From ZC4RG29 sp964521255 (lineage in GTDB: Bacteria > Bacteroidota > Bacteroidia > Cytophagales > Cyclobacteriaceae), in NCBI GenBank assembly GCA_964521255.1, contig CAZFRM010000035.1, positions 1 to 39,003 on the forward strand: 39,003 bases of DNA, given 5' to 3'. The notes under the pieces were generated by a model. It was not told where the DNA came from. It was given only the letters and a program-made list of their open reading frames with translations, and did not search any database. The stretch's first letter is position 1; the number at the start of each line of letters is the position of its first letter. Positions 25,320 through 34,721 of the stretch are shown here, in pieces. The position numbers and the translations under genes are program-made.

Positions 25320-27152
25320 ATGCCAAAACGATCGAAGCCTCTTGTAAAAAAATTTCCCGATGCGTTACTCGTTGAAGTATCGTGGGAAGCGTGTAACCAG
25401 GTCGGTGGAATCTATACGGTAATTCGATCCAAAGCCCCTGTAATTGTTGATAATTGGGGCACTAATTATTGCTTGATTGGGCCTTACGTCAACAAAAACA
25501 TTTTAGCCGAGTTAGAACCTCTTGATCAAACTGCAGATATTTTTGGTCAGGCTGCGGAGAATATAAGAAATAAAGGTTATGATGTTCACTACGCTGAATG
25601 GCTTGTCACCGGCAGGCCACGCGTCGTGCTCTTTAATCCAAACGTAATAGAAGACAAGATGATGAACGTCATCAAATATCTTCTTTGGAAAAATCACGGC
25701 ATCAGTTCTCCTCCAAACAACCCGCTCGTTGATCAAATCATTGGCTTTGCTTTTCTTACAAAATTGTTCTTCGACGAGTTGTCTGAATTAACAAAAGGAG
25801 AGAAACCAATATTAGGTCACTTTCATGAATGGATGGCCGGACTTCCCATTCTCGATATGAAGCGGGATAAAATGCCGGTGAAGACGGTCTTTACTACGCA
25901 TGCAACACAGCTCGGGCGACACCTCGCCATTAACTCACCCATGTTTTACGCACACCTGCCCTTTTTCAAATGGGAAGATGAAGTAAAAAAATTTGGTATA
26001 GAGACTGAGGCAAGAATTGAATTTATGTGCGCTAAGAATGCTGATATTTTAACTACCGTAAGTGAAGTAACGGCGCGTGAATGCAAACATTTGTTGAAAC
26101 GAAAACCTGAATTTATTTTTCCAAATGGATTAAACATTGAACGCTTTGAAGTTTTATTCGAATTTCAAAATCTTCACGCAATACATAAAGATAAGATCCA
26201 TCAGTTTGTAATGGGGCATTTCTTCCATTCCTATACGTTTAACCTGGATAAGACGATGTACTTCTTTACTTCGGGCAGATACGAATACAAGAATAAAGGA
26301 TTCGATCTCACGCTTGAAGCGCTTCATCGTCTGAACAAAAAACTAAAAGCTGAAAATGCAGATGTCACGGTCGTTATGTTTTTTGTTACGAAACGCGACT
26401 TCCATAGCATTAAGCCCGAGGTTCTGCAATCACGCGCTATCATGGAAGAAATACGGCAGACCTGTGAAGCAATTACCGAGCAAGTAGGTAAGCGTTTGTT
26501 TTTTGCCAGTACAACACGGGAAGACAACCGCCTGCCTAATTTAAGTGAGTTTGTTGGAGAATACTGGAAGTTACGCTATCGAAGAACCATCCAGGCATGG
26601 AAAACGAAAAAGAACCCCAGCGTGGTAACGCACAATCTTGTACATGAAGAACAAGATGAAATTCTCCGTTTCCTGAAAGAAAAAAATTTACTGAATCATG
26701 CTAATGATAAAGTCAAGATCGTTTATCATCCTGATTTTGTAACTACATCAAGTCCACTGTTCCCGATGGATTATAATCAATTTGTGCGCGGTTGTAACCT
26801 GGGCATCTTCCCAAGCTATTATGAACCATGGGGATATACACCACTCGAAAGTATGGCCAGCGGCGTTCCTGCCGTGACCAGCGATCTTTCGGGGTTTGGC
26901 GATTATTTGTTACATCATCTTCCTGAACATGAAAAGTATGGATTGAATGTAATTGAACGCGGTAAACGCACATTCGATTTTTCTGCCAATCAACTTACCA
27001 ATGTGATGTACAATTTTTTAATGCAAACAAGACGTGAGCGAATCATGCAGCGCAATAATGTAGAGAATAACTCTTCTATTTTTGACTGGCAAAATCTGAT
27101 CAGGCACTATGAAGAAGCTTACGGGTTTATGTTAAAAGAAACCAAACGTTGA
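25320..27152 (+). CDS. Glycogen synthase, GT3 (eukaryote-like) family
   Basis: A 610-aa GT-B glycosyltransferase of family GT3, the type found in fungi and animals, rather than bacterial GlgA (GT5). The N-terminal E-V-S-W-E-A-C-N-Q-V-G-G-I-Y-T-V-I-R-S-K (about residues 18-37) is the GT3 donor/acceptor signature; T-T-H-A-T-Q-L-G-R (near 190) and N-G-L-N are also present. The C-terminal domain carries the active-site pair Glu502 and Glu510 in Y-E-P-W-G-Y-T-P-L-E, then S-D-L-S-G-F-G-D. It extends alpha-1,4-glucan from UDP- or ADP-glucose. The regulatory phosphorylation tails of animal enzymes are absent. GT3 enzymes are known in Bacteroidota. Confidence 0.93.
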   Translation: MPKRSKPLVKKFPDALLVEVSWEACNQVGGIYTVIRSKAPVIVDNWGTNYCLIGPYVNKNILAELEPLDQTADIFGQAAENIRNKGYDVHYAEWLVTGRPRVVLFNPNVIEDKMMNVIKYLLWKNHGISSPPNNPLVDQIIGFAFLTKLFFDELSELTKGEKPILGHFHEWMAGLPILDMKRDKMPVKTVFTTHATQLGRHLAINSPMFYAHLPFFKWEDEVKKFGIETEARIEFMCAKNADILTTVSEVTARECKHLLKRKPEFIFPNGLNIERFEVLFEFQNLHAIHKDKIHQFVMGHFFHSYTFNLDKTMYFFTSGRYEYKNKGFDLTLEALHRLNKKLKAENADVTVVMFFVTKRDFHSIKPEVLQSRAIMEEIRQTCEAITEQVGKRLFFASTTREDNRLPNLSEFVGEYWKLRYRRTIQAWKTKKNPSVVTHNLVHEEQDEILRFLKEKNLLNHANDKVKIVYHPDFVTTSSPLFPMDYNQFVRGCNLGIFPSYYEPWGYTPLESMASGVPAVTSDLSGFGDYLLHHLPEHEKYGLNVIERGKRTFDFSANQLTNVMYNFLMQTRRERIMQRNNVENNSSIFDWQNLIRHYEEAYGFMLKETKR

Positions 27153-27161
27153 TCGTGTGTA

Positions 27162-27197
27162 TTTTGCACGCATTGCTTATCAATAGTATTAAATTTG
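27162..27197 (+). promoter_or_regulatory. Candidate promoter for the GH20 gene
   Basis: A TTTTG (27162-27166) and a TAAATTTG (27190-27197, exact TAnnTTTG) are 23 bases apart, at the upper end of the known spacing. The start would lie near 27203, giving a leader of about 57 bases to the ATG at 27260. Confidence 0.4.
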
Positions 27198-27259
27198 AAT
27201 TCAAAATTTTTTTATCCTAATTCACTGTAAATTCAGTGATTATAAAAAATCAATCTATC

Positions 27260-29158
27260 ATGAAGGGTAAGGTAATAGCTGGTTTCTTTCTTGCTGCATT
27301 AAGCGGCGCGTACGCACAAACAAAAATATCAATCATTCCACAACCTGTATCTGTAGAAGAGAAGGAAGGAAATTTTCAACTTAGCGCATCTACAAGCATT
27401 GGATTGTTTGGAAGCGATGCTGAAATAGAAAAAATTGGAAATTATTTGTCTGCTGAACTTGCAACAGCAACGGGTTTCAAAAATAGTGTTAAGAACAACG
27501 ACCGCTCTTCACAAATCCGGCTTGTCCTTTTAAAATCCAAAAATTCAGAAATAGGAAAGGAAGGATATCTTCTATCGGTATACAAAGATTCCGTATCGAT
27601 CCGTGCTGACGAACCTGCGGGATTGTTTTATGGTGTGCAGACTTTCCTTCAACTACTCCCTCCTGAAATTGAAAGCAAACAAATTGTAAATAATGTAAAG
27701 TGGGAAGCGCCTTGCGCTACAATAAAAGACTATCCCCGGTTTGCCTGGCGTGGATTAATGTTAGATGTATCACGGCACTTCTTTACTAAAGAACAAGTGA
27801 AGCAATTCATTGATGAGATGGTGCTCTATAAATACAATATGTTTCACTGGCACCTTACTGATGACAACGGATGGCGCATCGAAATAAAAAGCTTACCGAA
27901 ACTCACGTCCGTAGGCGCATGGCGCGCTGAACGTGTTGGCGATTGGGGAAATTTTACAAAGCCAACACCTGATGAACCCAAAACTTACGGCGGGTTTTAC
28001 ACACAAGACGACATTAAGGAAATTGTACAGTATGCAAAAGATCGTTTTGTTTCTGTACTTCCTGAAATTGATATTCCCGGACACAGCATGGCTATGGTCG
28101 CATCATATCCGGAAGTATCTTGTACTCCAGGTCAATACCAGGTTAACTCCGGCGACAAGTTTATTGACTGGCATGCCAAAGGATTTACTGCTCTCGTTGA
28201 CAACACACTTTGCCCTGCCAATGAAGTTGTTTATCAATACCTCGATAAAATATTTACTGAAGTAGCTGAGCTTTTTCCATTCGAATACATTCACATGGGT
28301 GGTGATGAATGCCCGAAAAATTTTTGGGAGAAAAGTGATGCCATTGCCCAACTTATGAAGAAAGAGAAACTAAAAGACATGCATGAAGTACAGAGTTATT
28401 TTGTAAAACGTGTTGAAAAAATTATTGAGTCTAAGAAAAAGAAATTGATTGGTTGGGATGAAATACTCGAAGGCGGATTAGCCCCTAACGCTGCCGTTAT
28501 GAGCTGGCGTGGAATAAAAGGAGGAATTGAAGCCGCCAACATGGGACATAAAGTTGTTATGTCACCTCATCAAAATGTGTACATCGATCTCTACCAAAGT
28601 GATCCCATCGTAGAACCAAAAACATACGGAATGGTAAGACTCAGCAAAGCATACGAATTTGAACCTGTGCCTGATGGAGTAAACCCTGAATTGATTCTTG
28701 GCGGGCAGGCCAACCTATGGACAGAGCGAATTACCAATATGCGCGCTGCTCAATATATGGCATGGCCACGTTCATTTGCTGTTAGTGAATCCCTTTGGTC
28801 ACCAAAAGAGAAAAAGAATTGGGATGGTTTTGTAAGTCGGGTTGAAGAACATTTTAAACGATTTGATTCCGGCCAAAAGAAATATGCAACAACAATGTAT
28901 GATGCGATATTCATTCCTAAAAAAGATACAAAAGGTAATCTTCAAATTGAATTATCAACAGAAGTAGATGGAATTGATATTCATTATACATTCGATGAAT
29001 CCAATCCCGATAATTTCTATCCGAAGTACACAACACCAATGTCTGTTCCTAAAGATGCATTGAGTTTGAAAGTGGTTACGTATAGAGATGGAAAACCGGT
29101 TGGGAAACAAATCAATATGCCTATCAGTGAGTTAAAAAAACGAGCTAAGATTAATTAA
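27260..29158 (+). CDS. Beta-N-acetylhexosaminidase, GH20
   Basis: A 632-aa exported glycosidase. A signal peptide (about 1-20, ending A-Y-A-Q) is followed by a GH20 N-terminal domain (about 22-145, I-S-I-I-P-Q-P at its start) and the TIM barrel (about 150-500) with R-G-L-M-L-D-V-S-R-H-F-F, M-F-H-W-H-L-T-D-D-N-G-W-R, and the catalytic pair Asp349-Glu350 in H-M-G-G-D-E. The C-terminal residues (about 535-615) look like a chitobiase-type beta-sandwich with I-H-Y-T-F-D-E-S-N-P. It removes terminal GlcNAc/GalNAc from chitooligosaccharides, glycans or peptidoglycan. ATG 27260 is used instead of GTG 27236 because it directly begins the signal peptide. Confidence 0.94.
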   Translation: MKGKVIAGFFLAALSGAYAQTKISIIPQPVSVEEKEGNFQLSASTSIGLFGSDAEIEKIGNYLSAELATATGFKNSVKNNDRSSQIRLVLLKSKNSEIGKEGYLLSVYKDSVSIRADEPAGLFYGVQTFLQLLPPEIESKQIVNNVKWEAPCATIKDYPRFAWRGLMLDVSRHFFTKEQVKQFIDEMVLYKYNMFHWHLTDDNGWRIEIKSLPKLTSVGAWRAERVGDWGNFTKPTPDEPKTYGGFYTQDDIKEIVQYAKDRFVSVLPEIDIPGHSMAMVASYPEVSCTPGQYQVNSGDKFIDWHAKGFTALVDNTLCPANEVVYQYLDKIFTEVAELFPFEYIHMGGDECPKNFWEKSDAIAQLMKKEKLKDMHEVQSYFVKRVEKIIESKKKKLIGWDEILEGGLAPNAAVMSWRGIKGGIEAANMGHKVVMSPHQNVYIDLYQSDPIVEPKTYGMVRLSKAYEFEPVPDGVNPELILGGQANLWTERITNMRAAQYMAWPRSFAVSESLWSPKEKKNWDGFVSRVEEHFKRFDSGQKKYATTMYDAIFIPKKDTKGNLQIELSTEVDGIDIHYTFDESNPDNFYPKYTTPMSVPKDALSLKVVTYRDGKPVGKQINMPISELKKRAKIN

Positions 29159-29181
29159 TTAGCCAATGTGTTGATTAGCCG

Positions 29182-29245
29182 ATTAGCCAATGAAGCACAT
29201 TTAGAAAGTGTGATCTATTCAAACATAGAAATTCCATTGGCTAAT
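29182..29245. terminator. Inverted repeat between convergent genes
   Basis: Arms ATTAGCCAATG (29182-29192) and CATTGGCTAAT (29235-29245) match perfectly with a 42-base loop. The site lies between the 3' ends of the GH20 gene (+) and the TPR/SLOG-like gene (-). It shares the ATTAGCC vocabulary of 678-701. Terminator function is positional inference. Confidence 0.4.
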
Positions 29246-29263
29246 TATTGAAACAACCGGCTG

Positions 29264-30973
29264 TTAATGATCATTCACGTGAATCCTGAATAAATCCTGA
29301 CGAACAGAAAATTTTTGAATATCCACACGGCCTGCATATTCAAACGTATAATTACCCGGCATAAGCAACGCGCTCATCACAAATGAAGTAGTTGCATATA
29401 GATTTCCCTCTACTGCTATTGATGACAGGTGATCGACTATCGCCAGTTGGTCTCCGTGAATTGGATTTGAATCACCTTCTTTTATCAATACCGGACCTAC
29501 ATGAATAACGATCCTGGTGTTCTGGAGAAGATTTTTGCTTTTAAGAGCGGCACTAATTGCTGAAATAAAAGCAAAAGCATCTCTTAGCACTTTGAAAGCA
29601 ATAGTAAAAGAGTCATTCGCCAGGTTCCAAACAGTGCCTGCCGGTTCAATCATATTGCTCACAAAAGATTCAGCAAGCGTTTTTACTTCCTCGATATCAT
29701 TTTGCCGAACCATAATAAGATAGCGTATTTCCCGGTGAGGTGTCTTTTCAAATTGCCGGGTAGGAATGAATGGTAAGGGTGGATGTTGTTGTGTTGAATT
29801 GAATTGATCAGGGTTGATGTTTGTCCAGTGGTCGCCACGGTTTGGCCATAACGCCAGCGTGTCTCGTGTTCCTCCGGGTTTGCGGGTCATATCGGTTTCT
29901 GATAATACCGACAACAAATGCGCTTTCGTCTGCAATAATGATGCGCGGTGAAGGGCAGAACCAAGAATCATTCTGCTTTGAAAAGAAAATAGTTCATCCG
30001 TTCCCTCATACTTCTCATGGGTCAGATAAGTTACCGGATAGTTTTCAATTAATTTGTTAAACCTGTCCTCCCAACCATCTCCTGCATATCGGATACTTGT
30101 CTCTTTAAATTCCTCTTTATCAAACGCAAGCAGGATGTTGAGTTCTCCACCCATCTCAATCAAAGACTCACAAAAAAGAATATCACTGCCACAGGCAATT
30201 GAAGTATATCCAATTTTAATGTTCAACGTTCGAATGGCTGCCAGTAACGCATCCTTAACTTGCTTTTCAAGGTAATAAGGAAAGCGAGGATAACTCCTGT
30301 CATGGCGGTCAATCATATGACCTGCAAACGCGGCAATGCCTGGGGCCTGATAAGCATTTTTTACCGCTCCGGGAACAGAAAGGTAATGGTTGAGTAGCCA
30401 GAGCTGGTTGTTTACGCTGCTGACTCTTCCCCAATCCGTGTGAATAAGTTTTCGCGCTTCGAGATAAAGTTCAGTTGCCCGCTTGCTATTCTTGGTAAGG
30501 AGGTAGGCTTCTGCTAAAGTTACTCTTTCCCAAAATTCCTGTGTGTCAGGACTAATGATGGTTATGATCTCCTGTGCAATTTCTTTTCCCTTTGAAGCAT
30601 GACCCGCCATAACGGCCATGGCTGCAGCATTAATCCCGGTATAATAATTTTTTGTAATAGAGAAATTTTTAAGATAAGTATCACGCGCTAATAATGCATA
30701 CTTAGGATCCTGTGATTTCTTGAACAACTCTTTATAAATACCTCCCAAAATACCTGAAGTCTCAGGATCATCCGGATATTCCCTATAAACAGCTTGCAAA
30801 AATTCTTCAGCAGCTACCGGCGCTCCTGACTTCGATAAACTCAAAGCATACAATTGTTTGACGCGAAGGTTGTCCGGTTGTTGTAAATGATATTCTGCTA
30901 TTGATCTCGCTTGTAAAAAATGGCCCTCATGAATAAGTTTTTCTATTTGCTGAATTTCCGAAGTAGCGCTCAT
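29264..30973 (-). CDS. TPR - SLOG-like - degenerate nucleotide cyclase protein
   Basis: A 569-aa cytosolic protein from ATG 30973. Residues about 1-200 are TPR-type helical repeats similar to the TRAFs-binding (DUF4071-like) region of bacterial relatives. Residues about 215-350 form a Rossmann-like, SLOG-type domain with F-A-G-H-M-I-D (218-223 region), A-C-G-S-D-I-L-F-C-E-S-L (near 260-271) and I-L-L-A-F-D-K-E-E-F. Residues about 410-569 resemble a class-III adenylyl/guanylyl cyclase domain (N-D-S-F-T-I-A-F, I-V-I-H-V-G-P-V, D-I-Q-K-F), but the first metal-binding Asp motif is missing (R-Y-L-I-M-V-R-Q), so catalysis is doubtful. SLOG domains are proposed nucleotide-derived ligand sensors. Divergent from the isomerase gene; the two ATG-proximal ends overlap only in the rejected longer starts. 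Confidence 0.7.
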   Translation of the reverse strand: MSATSEIQQIEKLIHEGHFLQARSIAEYHLQQPDNLRVKQLYALSLSKSGAPVAAEEFLQAVYREYPDDPETSGILGGIYKELFKKSQDPKYALLARDTYLKNFSITKNYYTGINAAAMAVMAGHASKGKEIAQEIITIISPDTQEFWERVTLAEAYLLTKNSKRATELYLEARKLIHTDWGRVSSVNNQLWLLNHYLSVPGAVKNAYQAPGIAAFAGHMIDRHDRSYPRFPYYLEKQVKDALLAAIRTLNIKIGYTSIACGSDILFCESLIEMGGELNILLAFDKEEFKETSIRYAGDGWEDRFNKLIENYPVTYLTHEKYEGTDELFSFQSRMILGSALHRASLLQTKAHLLSVLSETDMTRKPGGTRDTLALWPNRGDHWTNINPDQFNSTQQHPPLPFIPTRQFEKTPHREIRYLIMVRQNDIEEVKTLAESFVSNMIEPAGTVWNLANDSFTIAFKVLRDAFAFISAISAALKSKNLLQNTRIVIHVGPVLIKEGDSNPIHGDQLAIVDHLSSIAVEGNLYATTSFVMSALLMPGNYTFEYAGRVDIQKFSVRQDLFRIHVNDH

Positions 30974-31082
30974 GATCTTAAATATAGCAGGTAATGTGAA
31001 AAAGGAAATGATCCGTCCATCAGCTTTTTGCTTTTTGCTCACAGGTTTTTACCTATCTTCCCAACTTAACCAATTACATTTT

Positions 31083-31994
31083 ATGAAAACCTCACGAAGA
31101 GAATTTATAAAAAAAGGCTCGCTTGCATTAGCTACCACATCTCTCCTTTCAAAAGCGGCATTTGCTTTTGTTAAACCTAAGGAGTTAGTGGGTGTTCAGT
31201 TATACTCTGTCCGTGACGAGATGAAGGCCGACCCTATGGGTACCTTGAAACAGCTTGCCGCTATGGGATACAAACATGTTGAGCATGCCAACTACGTTGA
31301 CCGCAAGTTTTATGGCTGGCCGGCAAAAGATTTTAAAAAAGTATTGAATGACCTGGGAATGAAGATGCCTAGCGGTCACACGGTGATGCGGGCAGACCAT
31401 TGGGACGCATCGAAAAAAGATTTTACGGACGCCTGGAAATACACAGTAGAGGATGCCGCTGTTCTTGGGCAACAATTTGTAATAAGTCCTTCGATGAGCG
31501 AAGAAGTTCGCAGAGATGAAAGCAAGTTGAAAGCTTTCATGGAAGTCTTTAACAAGAGTGGTGAGCTTTGCAAAAAATCAGGAATGAAGTTCGGTTATCA
31601 TAACCACCATTTCGAATTCAATGAAAAGTTTGGTGACAAAACATTGTATGATATTATAATGGAGAACACTGATCCAAAACTTGTGATGCAGCAACTCGAC
31701 ATCGGCAACATGTACAATGGCGGAGCTAAGGCAGGCGACATTATGAAGAAATATCCTGGTCGCTTTGAATCCATGCACGTAAAAGATGAAGTTAAAAGCA
31801 ATGGAGGTGACGAAGAATATGAAAGTGCTGTATTGGGTGTAGGCGTGATCGACGTGAAGGAAGTTATTGATCTTGGTCGCAAATCAGGAGGGACAATTCA
31901 TTTTATAATTGAACAGGAGTCTTACCAGGGCAAAGCCCCGATCGATTGCATGAAAGAAAATATTGCCGTCATGAAAAAGTGGGGGTATAGTTAA
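31083..31994 (+). CDS. Tat-exported sugar isomerase/epimerase-like TIM barrel
   Basis: A 303-aa protein with a twin-arginine signal (S-R-R-E-F-I-K-K-G, residues 4-12, then a hydrophobic stretch), followed by a xylose-isomerase-like/AP-endonuclease-2 TIM barrel: G-V-Q-L-Y-S-V-R-D, Y-K-H-V-E-H-A, G-Y-H-N-H-H-F-E-F, Q-L-D-I-G-N-M, H-V-K-D-E and I-E-Q-E. The Glu, His and Asp in these motifs are the metal ligands typical of the family. The Tat signal is common in Bacteroidota homologues; many are annotated sugar phosphate isomerases, but the substrate is unknown. ATG 31083 directly begins the Tat signal and is preferred over 30972, which overlaps the divergent gene. Confidence 0.88.
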   Translation: MKTSRREFIKKGSLALATTSLLSKAAFAFVKPKELVGVQLYSVRDEMKADPMGTLKQLAAMGYKHVEHANYVDRKFYGWPAKDFKKVLNDLGMKMPSGHTVMRADHWDASKKDFTDAWKYTVEDAAVLGQQFVISPSMSEEVRRDESKLKAFMEVFNKSGELCKKSGMKFGYHNHHFEFNEKFGDKTLYDIIMENTDPKLVMQQLDIGNMYNGGAKAGDIMKKYPGRFESMHVKDEVKSNGGDEEYESAVLGVGVIDVKEVIDLGRKSGGTIHFIIEQESYQGKAPIDCMKENIAVMKKWGYS

Positions 31995-32077
31995 TTAATC
32001 GTTTAATGATTTAGTGCTACTTAGTTCATTCAAAAATCTATGATACAAACGAAAAAATGGCAGTAAGCAAATGGCAA

Positions 32078-32093
32078 TAGGCAATTTTGCCTA
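32078..32093. other. TAGGCAATTTTGCCTA palindrome in a GGCAATAGGC-type repeat
   Basis: A perfect 16-bp palindrome sits inside a stretch (about 32055-32120) made of short GGCAATAGGC / TTTTGCCTAC / ATTGCC words in both orientations. It lies between convergent genes, so it may fold as a terminator. I see no gene in 31995-32223. Confidence 0.45.
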
Positions 32094-32223
32094 CTGCGAT
32101 TGCCTTTTGCCTACTTTTCAACATTGGTTAATATCTGTTGATAAAATGTTTTGTATTAGTAAATGATGCTCTCATTAATAATAAACCTTTGAGGCCTGCT
32201 TACAGCCTGTAAAAGTGCGGACA

Positions 32224-33681
32224 TCATTTTGTGATCACTATAGCATCAATCTCATTTCCCTGGGTGTCCAGTTGCTTTAGGGTCAGTTTCTTCCCATCCG
32301 TTTCTATGAAGGTAAAAGAATGTTTGTCGGAAATCATTTTTACCGTAAAGGGCACCCAGTTTTCACCCGGAGTGTGTGTCCAAAGATCCGGGTCATTACT
32401 TAACTCTTTATCATAAAGTGCAGCTCCACCGGCACCACTTACAATGTATATAATTCCCTTTGGGTTTGTGTTCGTATTGCCATCATACGTTTCATCCAAT
32501 GTAAAAACACCATCAACCCTTCCCTCAGGCGAAACTATATATTGAGTACCATCTTCATTTTGTTTGGGGGCAAAAGTCAAAGGCATGGTGCGCTGGTAAT
32601 TATGAACATGGCCGTTTAATACCAGGTCAACTTTTAAAGCTTCCAAAAAAGGTGATAGTAAACGCATTACCTGGTTATCATAATGTGCCTTGCTTGAATT
32701 GAAACCCGGTTGGTGAAATGAAACAATTTTCCAATCGGCTTTACTCCTGTTAAGATCTTGCTTGAGCCATTCAATCAATTCAGGATTTAAGGGATTAACG
32801 TAATCATTTCCATCCAGGCAAACAATGTGAACATTTCCATAATCAAAGGAGAAGTTAACCATGCGCGGAAATCTGGTTCCTGTACTTTTCTTAAAAGCCT
32901 TGACAAGTTCTTTATCCCCTGTTGCTTCCACGGTTAGTTGCTGCGCTGGTCCATTAAGTGGTAAATCACTGTAATAGAAATAGGCAAGTCCATCCGGAAA
33001 CTTATCAAGGTTAGCGCTTCGAACGTCATGGTTGCCCAGGATCATGTAAAAGGGAATGGTCTTCATTAATGGTGCACCTTTATCAGGGCTTGCCTCCACT
33101 GCCGAATAATAGGGAAAGAAATTTTTTCTGTATTCACTTTCTAAACCATTTGAATAAACATTGTCACCCGTAACCAATACAAAGTGAGGGTTCAGCTTGT
33201 GTACCTCGTAAGCAATTTGCGCCTGCTGCGGAGTGCCCTGGCCACAGTCGCCAAAAACTGCAAAGCGTGTTATTGGTTTTTTTGTTCGCGTAACAAAAAT
33301 ATTTTCAGCAACAGATTCTCCTTCCCTGCTTACCCGGTAAGAATACGATTCATCAAACTTAAGTTTTGTCAGACGTGCCCGGTATAAGAAAGTTGTTTTC
33401 TTATTTAAAACTAATTCGGTAACTGAAATCTTAGCGGTTGAGTACTTTTCATTTCCTGTAAAGGATCCTTGCGTATACTCAACTTTGAAGTTAGCGGGTA
33501 CGCTATCGGTTTGCCAGATCAACACCTTTTCTTCCTGGGAAAAGGAAGAAGCATTTCCAGGTTGAATATAGGGAGCGACTAAAATTCCCTGAGAAAAAGA
33601 GGTGAAAACTGTGAATAACAATGAAGCAAAAAATGGAATTGCCCACCTTATTCGATTGCTGTGCGGTTGATAATAATTCAT
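32224..33681 (-). CDS. Purple-acid-phosphatase-like metallophosphoesterase
   Basis: A 485-aa exported protein from ATG 33681 with a signal peptide (about 1-31), a fibronectin-like N domain (about 36-130) and a calcineurin-type phosphoesterase domain. Metal-ligand motifs are F-G-D145-C-G-Q, G-D173-N-V-Y-S, G-N217-H218-D, then F-H-Q-P-G-F and G-H-V-H-N-Y further on, as in purple acid phosphatases. It is probably periplasmic or surface bound. It starts 16 bp after the stop of the CotH-like gene and is the third gene of the DUF4956/CotH-like operon, so its natural substrate may be a phosphoprotein or phospho-ligand made by that kinase (inference). Confidence 0.9.
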   Translation of the reverse strand: MNYYQPHSNRIRWAIPFFASLLFTVFTSFSQGILVAPYIQPGNASSFSQEEKVLIWQTDSVPANFKVEYTQGSFTGNEKYSTAKISVTELVLNKKTTFLYRARLTKLKFDESYSYRVSREGESVAENIFVTRTKKPITRFAVFGDCGQGTPQQAQIAYEVHKLNPHFVLVTGDNVYSNGLESEYRKNFFPYYSAVEASPDKGAPLMKTIPFYMILGNHDVRSANLDKFPDGLAYFYYSDLPLNGPAQQLTVEATGDKELVKAFKKSTGTRFPRMVNFSFDYGNVHIVCLDGNDYVNPLNPELIEWLKQDLNRSKADWKIVSFHQPGFNSSKAHYDNQVMRLLSPFLEALKVDLVLNGHVHNYQRTMPLTFAPKQNEDGTQYIVSPEGRVDGVFTLDETYDGNTNTNPKGIIYIVSGAGGAALYDKELSNDPDLWTHTPGENWVPFTVKMISDKHSFTFIETDGKKLTLKQLDTQGNEIDAIVITK

Positions 33682-33697
33682 TGGCAAATCAAGTTGA

Positions 33698-34720
33698 TCA
33701 TTGCGTTCGACAAGCTCCTAAGATATTTTTTTGAAAAGATTTATCATTAATTAAAATATCAAAGAATTCCTGAATGTACTTCTTCATATTAGTGAATTCA
33801 TTTGCGTTGAAATTACTTTCATAACGATTGAGTGCTTCAAAAACAGAAGGCATTACCTGGATAAAATCTTTTCTGACAAATTGCACTACATTTTCATTTC
33901 TGCAATAACCACGATATATACGCTCGCGAACACTTTTGATGTCAAGTGTTTCACTGTAAGTTGCGTAAGGGGCATTGACGAACCCTGACATATCAAAATC
34001 ATAGGCAATGGGAACGTATGTCTTTTCTGTTTTTATGGTTTTAGTATTATGCCGGAAGGAGCTTGACCAGTCTGTATTGGCAATCATGTATTCAAAAAAA
34101 TCCAGTCTTACCGAACAGGTATCATTTATCTGAAGTGGATTCAACGCATACTCGACCGCCTTACCATTAAATCGTTTTGCAGCCACGTCATCATCTTCTA
34201 TGAAGAAGGCTTTTACATTATATGTTTTGTTTTGCTTCCCGCTTTGGTCCGTAAGCGTTACGTTCAACAATCTTGTATTAAAAGTGTAGGGGGTTAAAGG
34301 TTCATACATTTGATAGCAAAGAAATTCCTTCAACACCAGGTCATCATACATTGAGCCCGGTTTACATGGAAGTACCAGCTTCAGATTTTTGTTTCCCTGG
34401 AAAAGCGTTCCTTTTGCTTCATCCTTGTGAATCTTGATCCGTAACGGAGTAAAATAACACATCTTTCGCCTGGACTTTCCCCGGCCACGCACACTGATTT
34501 TTAGTGAATCCCAGTTTTGTTTGTCATTACTATAATATAGTACGGATGGAAAATAGATGGAGTCGTTGGTGGTTCTTTTTATTTCTTTAAATGAATAGCC
34601 GAGCCGAATGGATAAGACCTCTTCATCCTGAAAAAGTTTTGTAACAGATGAATTTTGCGCCGCTGCATTGATACACATCAGTGCAATGGAAAAAATGAAT
34701 ATAGGAAGGCATCGAAACAT
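33698..34720 (-). CDS. Exported CotH-like kinase-fold protein A
   Basis: A 340-aa exported protein (signal about 1-21, ending A-A-Q). It keeps the order of CotH motifs: a Gly/Arg loop (V-R-G-R-G-K-S-R-R, 77-85), K-L-V-L-P-C (near 114-119), an acidic stretch (E175-D-D-D), N215-T-D217-W with N225, and Y-D241-F-D243 (an ATP-metal D-x-D like DFG). CotH spore-coat proteins are Ser/Thr kinases with this fold. The paralogue at 35484 shares all of these. The gene starts 1 bp after the stop of the DUF4956 gene and is followed 16 bp later by a phosphatase. Kinase function is inferred from motif conservation; similarity to CotH is distant. Confidence 0.75.
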   Translation of the reverse strand: MFRCLPIFIFSIALMCINAAAQNSSVTKLFQDEEVLSIRLGYSFKEIKRTTNDSIYFPSVLYYSNDKQNWDSLKISVRGRGKSRRKMCYFTPLRIKIHKDEAKGTLFQGNKNLKLVLPCKPGSMYDDLVLKEFLCYQMYEPLTPYTFNTRLLNVTLTDQSGKQNKTYNVKAFFIEDDDVAAKRFNGKAVEYALNPLQINDTCSVRLDFFEYMIANTDWSSSFRHNTKTIKTEKTYVPIAYDFDMSGFVNAPYATYSETLDIKSVRERIYRGYCRNENVVQFVRKDFIQVMPSVFEALNRYESNFNANEFTNMKKYIQEFFDILINDKSFQKNILGACRTQ

Positions 34721-34721
34721 C

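Noticed and set aside
30974..31082. Extended N-termini of the TPR/SLOG-like protein and the isomerase
   Set aside because: The extensions overlap each other on opposite strands, and the downstream starts give a clean TPR beginning and a clean Tat signal.
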